Of a stretch of DNA of 64,000 nt, positions 58,557 through 64,000 are shown piece by piece. The stretch comes from Jaapia argillacea MUCL 33604 (lineage: Eukaryota; Basidiomycota; Agaricomycetes; Jaapiales; Jaapiaceae), in the NCBI GenBank assembly GCA_000697665.1, contig KL197715.1, positions 847,168-911,167 of the forward strand, written 5' to 3'. The first letter of the stretch is position 1, and each line of letters opens with the position of its first letter. The notes under the pieces are model-generated. The model was not told where the DNA came from. It did not search any database and saw only the letters and a list, made by a program, of their open reading frames with translations. Position numbers and translations under genes: made by a program.

Positions 58557-59284
58557 GGCTCGTATGATCTGGGATCCACGCGAAGTCGCGATCTTCCGAT
58601 CGGAATCGCAATGTACACATGAAGTTCAGCAATTTACGAGAAATTTATCAAATAATTGTCTGTCGTCATGGCAGAGCTCAATGGGTATGGTGTTGAGATG
58701 GTGAAGTCTCGAATGTGGTGACCGCCGGACTCCCATTCTACGAGTTAGGGGGGACCCAGGTAACGAGAAAAGAGCAGGGAGAAACGACTCAAACTTGAGT
58801 TGTATTGCTAGAAGCTCCTGGCTGAACACCTTCAACGAGTCTGGGAGACTGTCCTGACTGTTCTCACGAATGGGATGGACATCAAGACGGACAGGCAAGT
58901 GAGTCCACCCAGCTTAACTTCCTTCCTCCCCCCTTTCCTCCTGAGTCCTGACTGAATGGTTGGAGTGGTGTGTGGGTGCGACCGCCAAGTCATAGGTATA
59001 TACGCCAAGTGATGTTTCTTCCTCCCCAATTTCGTGATTGTGACAAGTACACTCTTGGGTTCATATGCGCCTGTCAAAGTTCTTCAAGTTCTTCGTTTTT
59101 CGCTTTTGCATCTACAGATACCTCACGGTGTAAGCCAGGCGAACGCATTCTCAGCGAATGGGAGGCCTTGTTACTTCGTGCGTCATAATCCGCGTGGTTC
59201 GAAGCGAATCCTTTCGTGACTGACGGCCATTGATCCGCATCAAGCTTCGAGCTTCGAGCCCCGATGGAAGCCCAGGTTACAAAG
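58557..59284. other. Convergent intergenic region
   Basis: No gene was recognised between the DUF6593 gene and the minus-strand orphan. Confidence 0.45.
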
Positions 59285-60011
59285 TCAATACAACATGTCA
59301 TGAAACCACAGCCACCCAGCGAGAATCACTAGAGAGACGAGTTGAAATGATTCGTCTTTCACCTGGGAGCTCATACAGTCAAATGCTATTCGCCACGCTG
59401 ACCGGATGGGATTGCTACTTACCACTAACCGAAGATCGTTGAAGCTAAGGCTCCTCACGGACACAACCAAATGCCTCCCTCGCTCCATCAACACAGAGGG
59501 TGAAAGGTTGACCTTGGACTGATTATCATCCTCGTCTACCTCTTCAATATATGCCGAGCTTGTCTGACTGTAGCCAGACCGAACAAATGGTGGGATAAAG
59601 GGATCGGCGAGATGTTGTCCCAATTGACGAAGTTTGTTGTAATATTTTTCGCTCATGGTCTTTTCGTATCTTCCACCCATTTGTTGAACGAAAACACCAC
59701 TTGATTCCATATATCAGAACAAGGATCTTGTGACGGACAGGTTAGGGAAGATGTCTGAGAGGAGTGGCTCACCCGTCTCTCAAATCGAATTCTTCACCAC
59801 AGCAACTACACTGATTTCTCCTGTCAATCGGGACGATATCCCTCGAAATAGTCCCCTCACTTGGCGAGGAACTCCACGATTGGAATGCTGGTTCCTGGCT
59901 GTCGTAACGTGAAGAAAAGGCCGGACGAGTGTTAGCATCGTGGTGGGTGCCAGTTGACGGAGGGCGGTCTCGTTGGCGTGCAGTGTCTCGCTTCTTCCAC
60001 CGCTTGGGCAT
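59285..60011 (-). CDS. Hypothetical 197-aa protein with CxC-type cluster and C-terminal hydrophobic end
   Basis: Three exons inferred: 60011-59773, 59699-59423 and 59362-59285, phases 2 and 0, all with GT-AG ends. The N-terminal 50 residues are basic and polar. CSCCGEEFDLRDGG (about 67-80), joined across intron 1, looks like half of a small zinc-binding knuckle. Next come GRYEKTMSEKYYNKLRQLGQHLAD, an acidic patch, and a C-terminal hydrophobic stretch (FQLVSLVILAGWLWF) that could be a tail anchor. I recognise no family. It is a candidate tail-anchored protein; expression evidence would settle the model. Confidence 0.5.
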
Positions 60012-60286
60012 TGCAGTTGCGTTCTACGCGTTTTGCAGGCGAAGGGGATTGGTTCGGTCGCGAGGTGCAGAATAAAGGAATAGGAATTCGGAAGAGTGAT
60101 AAGATTAGATTCTGGAAATTGCGGATCAGTGTCGTCCTCCTACTGATCATTGTTTTGAAGGAGTTACAGAAGGTCATACTAGAAGGAAGAAGGAGAATAA
60201 AAGCAAAAACTACAGTGCATGCATGTATCATACAGGATGTACGGCGGTATAATGCAGTAGCAACGAGCTCTCCTCATCCAAGACCC

Positions 60287-62759
60287 CTAATGCCGATCAG
60301 ATTTCGTTTGGCTCATATTGTGCTGATTGGAGCTCTTGGGTTGGTCATCCTTTGTAGCTGGTTTCAAACGTTTGGGTCGTATCTCTTCATCCTCCAACTC
60401 CGCTTCTTCAAGTTCCCTTTTCCGCTTCACCGCGTTCGAAGTGGCTGGCGTCAAGGTTGCCTTGATAGGGTTGTGGGAGACTTTGTCCTCATACCACTGC
60501 ACATTTAAGAACTTTCTGAAAACTCGGATCATGTACTGGTGCGAAGAAAGAGCTTTTGCCTTCTTTTCTGAGACTGAGAGATCCTGGGCCATGTTGACAT
60601 ATTCATGAGTGTCGCTGTCGCTGTCGTCATCATCAGAACTATCTTCCTCGTTATCAGATTCCCAGTCGTCGTCGTGTTGGAGCCATTCCACCGGATTGGA
60701 GTCGTTGCGCCGCGGGAGGGATGCGTAGGTCGCTCGTATGCGAGCTTCCTCAGCGAGATAATAGTGGTGAAAGGGCCGCATAAGCCTTTCGATGAGTGCG
60801 TTCATTGGTGATCGATTCAAGAATAAGATGGGCCGCAGGCAATAGTCGACGATTCGGCCCTCAATCCGGATGGCGTAGTGCTTGGACTGGCCCCCACGTT
60901 GGCCCTTGCTGGTGATGATGCAGGAATCAAAAAAGTTGGCGACAAATGCCGGAACGTCGCGACAATTGTTATCGAGGTATACCACAGCGTGGTGGAGGAG
61001 CACGTGGAAGAAGGATTCAAGATCGTCTTGAAGGTCCTGTCTCCTGCTCACGTCGAGAACCAGGAGGCCCGACATGAACGCCCAGGTTCCCTAAGGCCGA
61101 TGGTGTCAAACTATAGGCGTGAGGAAAAGGATAAAAATAACATACTACACGATTATCTTGACCGAGCTCTGCATCTTCATCTGTGCTGTTACTCGACTGA
61201 TTGAGTTTCTTGCAAAGCTCCCAATCGTTCAGCATCCCTCTCCTGATGGCGGGAGAACCAGGCAGGTGTCCTGGCCCCGGCACAATAAGGATGTTACCAG
61301 CGCTGACGTCCCGATGAAGGACAGACAGCTGCTCATACGCGTCTCGATGAGCTGGTGAACTTCGAATTAGCATTTGAACATTGTGGTTGAACCTAGCTCA
61401 CCAATTAAACAGTCGCGGATAACACGAACCAGCTCTCGTCCGTTCGAGAACTCAGAGAGGTCAAGACCGACCTCCGCCACGACAAGTCGATAGTGAATAT
61501 ACTCCTTCATCGGATTCGAGTCCTCAGGGGGGGGCGGTCCAAAACCTTTGTGATAGCGTCTTCTGTTGCCGAACATCGCCATGACAAACCAAAGTGGGAA
61601 CGTTACGAACTTTCACGTCGTTCAGCTCTTGAACCATGTCACCCTCCCTGTGCAGTGAGTCGAGACGCCAGACATCCTTGAGCCAGACGAATTTCTCAGT
61701 CTTGACGTCCAGGGCTACGTAACCTCGAGTACCTCGTCCAGTGACACCGTTGGTCTTGAACTTGGGCTTTCCAACAATGTACTCGCGGTGTTCGACCTTT
61801 CCCGAGATATATCCTTTCAATTCTTTCCGCGGCGAGTCTCCTCCTGTTATTAACTCTCCCTCACTGGTTTCCTCTAGGTACGCTTCATGACCTGGAGGGA
61901 GTTCGTGTTCTACAACCAACTTGTACACAGGCCACTGGGAGGAGACGGCTTCACGAAAAGAATTGCGAATATAAAGATGATGCTCGGGGAGAACCACGGC
62001 GAGTGCGCGTTGGATGAGGGGATCCTCCGCATCGAACCTGGTGGCGGTAGGATCGTATCCTTGTTGTTCCATCGACAGGCGAGAGAATCGCCAGAGGAAC
62101 ACCGCGAGGGAGGAGTCCTCGCGATAATTGAATGGCTCCGTCACCGCGGCCCCAGCTCGACCCCAGCGAATTATGCGAGCGTCGGTACCAAGAACCAGAA
62201 GTGTGAAGAAGAAAGTCCGGTGTTGGCGGTTGGTCAGTGCTGCGGCGTATGATATGATATGGCGGAGAGTATTACGCCGTGATTCGACATCACTTGCATA
62301 ATACAAAGTGGCATCTTCATCCTCATAAAACGGATCCTCAATTGGTGCGTGACGAGATGTACTGGACTCGATGTGCATGGCCTGGTTACTCCACAAAGGC
62401 TTGTTTCCAGCCATGTTTGCGGCATCGGCTGTGTTGAACAAACACGTGGCGACTTTCTTCCTGCCATCGTCGTCGAGAGCATAGTCGGACTCGGCCGCAG
62501 CGATGCTGTATCCCGGACAAATGTTTCGAGCATCTAGACACGCAGCCTACAGCAGAGGTCAGCCAGTGAGCCCATAAGATGTAAGAGCAGAGCTTACAAA
62601 ACTTGAATACACCAGATTCTTATCACGATCCGTATCCATCTTGTCAAAGGCACCATCGAAAGTGGGAGGTGATATTGTATTTCCTTCAGAGTCGGTGGGT
62701 AGGGGAACGAATTCGCGGAGAAACTCGTCGGGAGTGAATCGAAGGAACTCGGGGCACAT
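60287..62759 (-). CDS. FunK1 protein kinase, copy 2 (probable frameshift)
   Basis: Four exons, collinear with copy 1: 62759-62598, 62546-61402, 61351-61149 and 61090-60287. Motifs: HRTFFFTLLVLGTDARIIRW, FLWRFSRLSMEQQGYD, YIVGKPKFKTNGVTGRGTRG, FVWLKDVWR, LHRDVSAGN, NDWELCKK (Glu where copy 1 has Asp), GTWAFMSGLL and DDLESFFHVLLHH. Exon 2 has one base too many: a run of eight G (plus strand 61527-61534) throws the frame just before NPMKEYIHYRL, and phases of all other exons close only if one base is dropped. This may be a real mutation or a base-calling error. The N-terminus lacks about 38 residues of copy 1, unless an upstream exon exists. A Ser/Asp-rich acidic tract (about 690-715) replaces the poly-Asp of copy 1. 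Confidence 0.85.
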
Positions 62760-64000
62760 ATCGTTGGCCTGAAGTTAATCCTCTCTGGAGCTTGGGTACT
62801 AGTCGATATATGACTCTCGCAGATACCGAGACGAATCTGTGGAGTAGGTGCAGATAGTAGGGGGATCTGAGGACAAGTTGTGGACTTTTTCGCGGTTGGG
62901 TGGCACTGCTTCTGCACACGACCACGCGACAGGCCTCAAAGCGAACAATGACCTGGATTTGTGCCACACATGTGAGTATTTCGCAAGTTGGCCAAAGAGC
63001 GCACGGCTTGCCTGATTTATCCAGGGCATCCAGGGCATCCAGAACATGGATAAGCGCTTGTGAGCGTGAGTGGTGGGCGGTGTTGTGAAGTTCCTCTTGC
63101 CAAGGAGTGTGGATCTCCGGATCACGTGGATGTCACTGCAAGGCAACCTACCCTGATAGTCGCCGCCAACCACGAACCAATTCCTGGATAGATCATGGGG
63201 AAGAGGTCTATCCCCGACAGTTGTGCTGATAGTCGAAAAACGTACTCACAGGTGAGGTTCAGCCTGAGGGGCCAGTTCAGAACAGCTGTTCTGAAAAACC
63301 GGTGGTCCAGAAGTCCTTTTCGGACCGATGGGCTGTCAGGGTTAGGCCGTCGGACCCGTCCGCGAGACCATTGCTTCGCGCCAGAACATTATTGCTCGCC
63401 TTTCACTCAGATTCGAATATTCTATCTATCGCCGTAATATGTCTACTGTAAGACCTTAGCAGGAGGTCTCCATTATCTTATGCGCCTCTGAAACCTGCGA
63501 ACCCAGCGCCGGAGACCGTCAATGACCTGAAAGGCAAACCATCACGAAGGGGCTGAGCTGCAAATGCCGGCCTGGTGCAACTTCGATGCTTGGGCATCCC
63601 TTGGAGTAGTCAACGGACCCAGTGGTAGCTGTACGTTCCGATGTCGTACTGAATCTGAACTCCGTTGACATTCAATGGACAGATGTCGTGAAACCAGAGG
63701 AACCCTAAGGTTCGTCGCCCTTCCACTCCAAGCTAGACCAATGAGTCTCCAAGTTGCCTTCAAGCTCATCGCTCAGATCGTCAACGCATGGAGAGAAGAC
63801 TGGCGGAAGGTCGGTCCGAATTGAAGAGTGCACTGAGGGAGAGAGCCAAGGGGCTTAATGAAATTCGAGCAGCTCAAGCGTAGAAAAGGTATAAGCAAGC
63901 TGCAGAGAACGTTGAGGTGGAGACGAGGGAGACCGTGAACGACGATTATGCTTCGCCGGCCGACGTGGAGCCCACAGGTTTAAGCGCTGTGCCCTCATTG
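62760..64000. other. Right-edge non-genic region
   Basis: Upstream flank of FunK1 copy 2, similar to that of copy 1 in the GCCACCCAACC block near 62910. A 20-bp perfect palindrome lies at 63276-63295. Near 63790-64000 the plus strand has helix-forming, Lys/Glu-rich coding-like sequence that cannot be assigned before the window ends. Confidence 0.4.
63276..63295. promoter_or_regulatory. 20-bp perfect palindrome
   Basis: TTCAGAACAG followed by its exact reverse complement, with no spacer. Possible binding site for a dimeric protein; it lies 517 bp upstream of the FunK1 copy 2 start. Confidence 0.5.

Noticed and set aside
59954-60508. 184-codon plus frame over the end of FunK1 copy 2
   Set aside because: Antisense to well-supported coding sequence and lacks any recognisable motif.
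63790-64000. Lys/Glu-rich coding-like sequence at the right edge
   Set aside because: Too short and cut by the window end; identity cannot be judged and no gene is called.
1-64000. Biosynthetic gene cluster or a novel multi-gene defence system
   Set aside because: The deh ydrogenase, methyltransferase, dioxygenase and protease genes are separated by housekeeping genes and lack a shared synthase, regulator or transporter; no cluster logic is visible.

Overview
The window is nuclear DNA from a filamentous basidiomycete, very probably an Agaricomycete. Genes lie on both strands, are cut by short GT-AG introns (mostly 45-75 nt, often with a CTAAC/CTAAT-like branch site), and include families that are typical of or expanded in Agaricomycetes: FunK1 kinases, DUF6699, DUF6593, F-box proteins and a chymotrypsin-like protease family. 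No prokaryotic operon, CRISPR array, rRNA or convincing tRNA was seen. Exon-intron models were built by eye from splice signals, reading phase and family motifs; almost all close in phase.

Layout. 1-4 kb: repeat-rich edge with an orphan single-exon gene. 4.4-12.4 kb: two DUF6699 paralogues, CCDC124 and calcipressin. 13.7-21 kb: a trypsin-like protease, a PP2C phosphatase and a large cysteine-rich single-pass membrane protein. 21.3-28.1 kb: REV1, a His-rich methyltransferase and a zinc alcohol dehydrogenase. 28.6-32.8 kb: repeat-rich accessory segment holding inverted copies of sequences from the left edge. 32.8-39.5 kb: a FunK1 kinase, ALG2 and a PL14-like secreted protein. 40.4-43.2 kb: a tandem duplication carrying a small membrane-protein gene. 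45-52.3 kb: F-box protein, DOPA 4,5-dioxygenase, glutamate 5-kinase, second F-box protein. 53-53.9 kb: about 415-bp tandem repeat. 54-60 kb: TLC-like membrane protein, PRPP synthetase, DUF6593 protein, small orphan. 60.3-62.8 kb: second FunK1 gene, inverted relative to the first and probably frameshifted. The right 1.2 kb is non-genic as far as can be read.

The genes are mostly independent housekeeping functions (translesion synthesis, N-glycan assembly, proline and nucleotide precursor synthesis, ribosome-bound factor, calcineurin regulation) interspersed with lineage-specific families and duplicated blocks. I did not find a coherent novel multi-gene system. The most unusual items are the rearranged inverted repeats at the left edge and 28.6-31.3 kb, two micro-exons (one carrying the putative active-site motif of the DOPA dioxygenase), a G-rich insertion inside the REV1 C-terminal domain, a 41-nt perfect inverted repeat, and a FunK1 pair with one damaged member.
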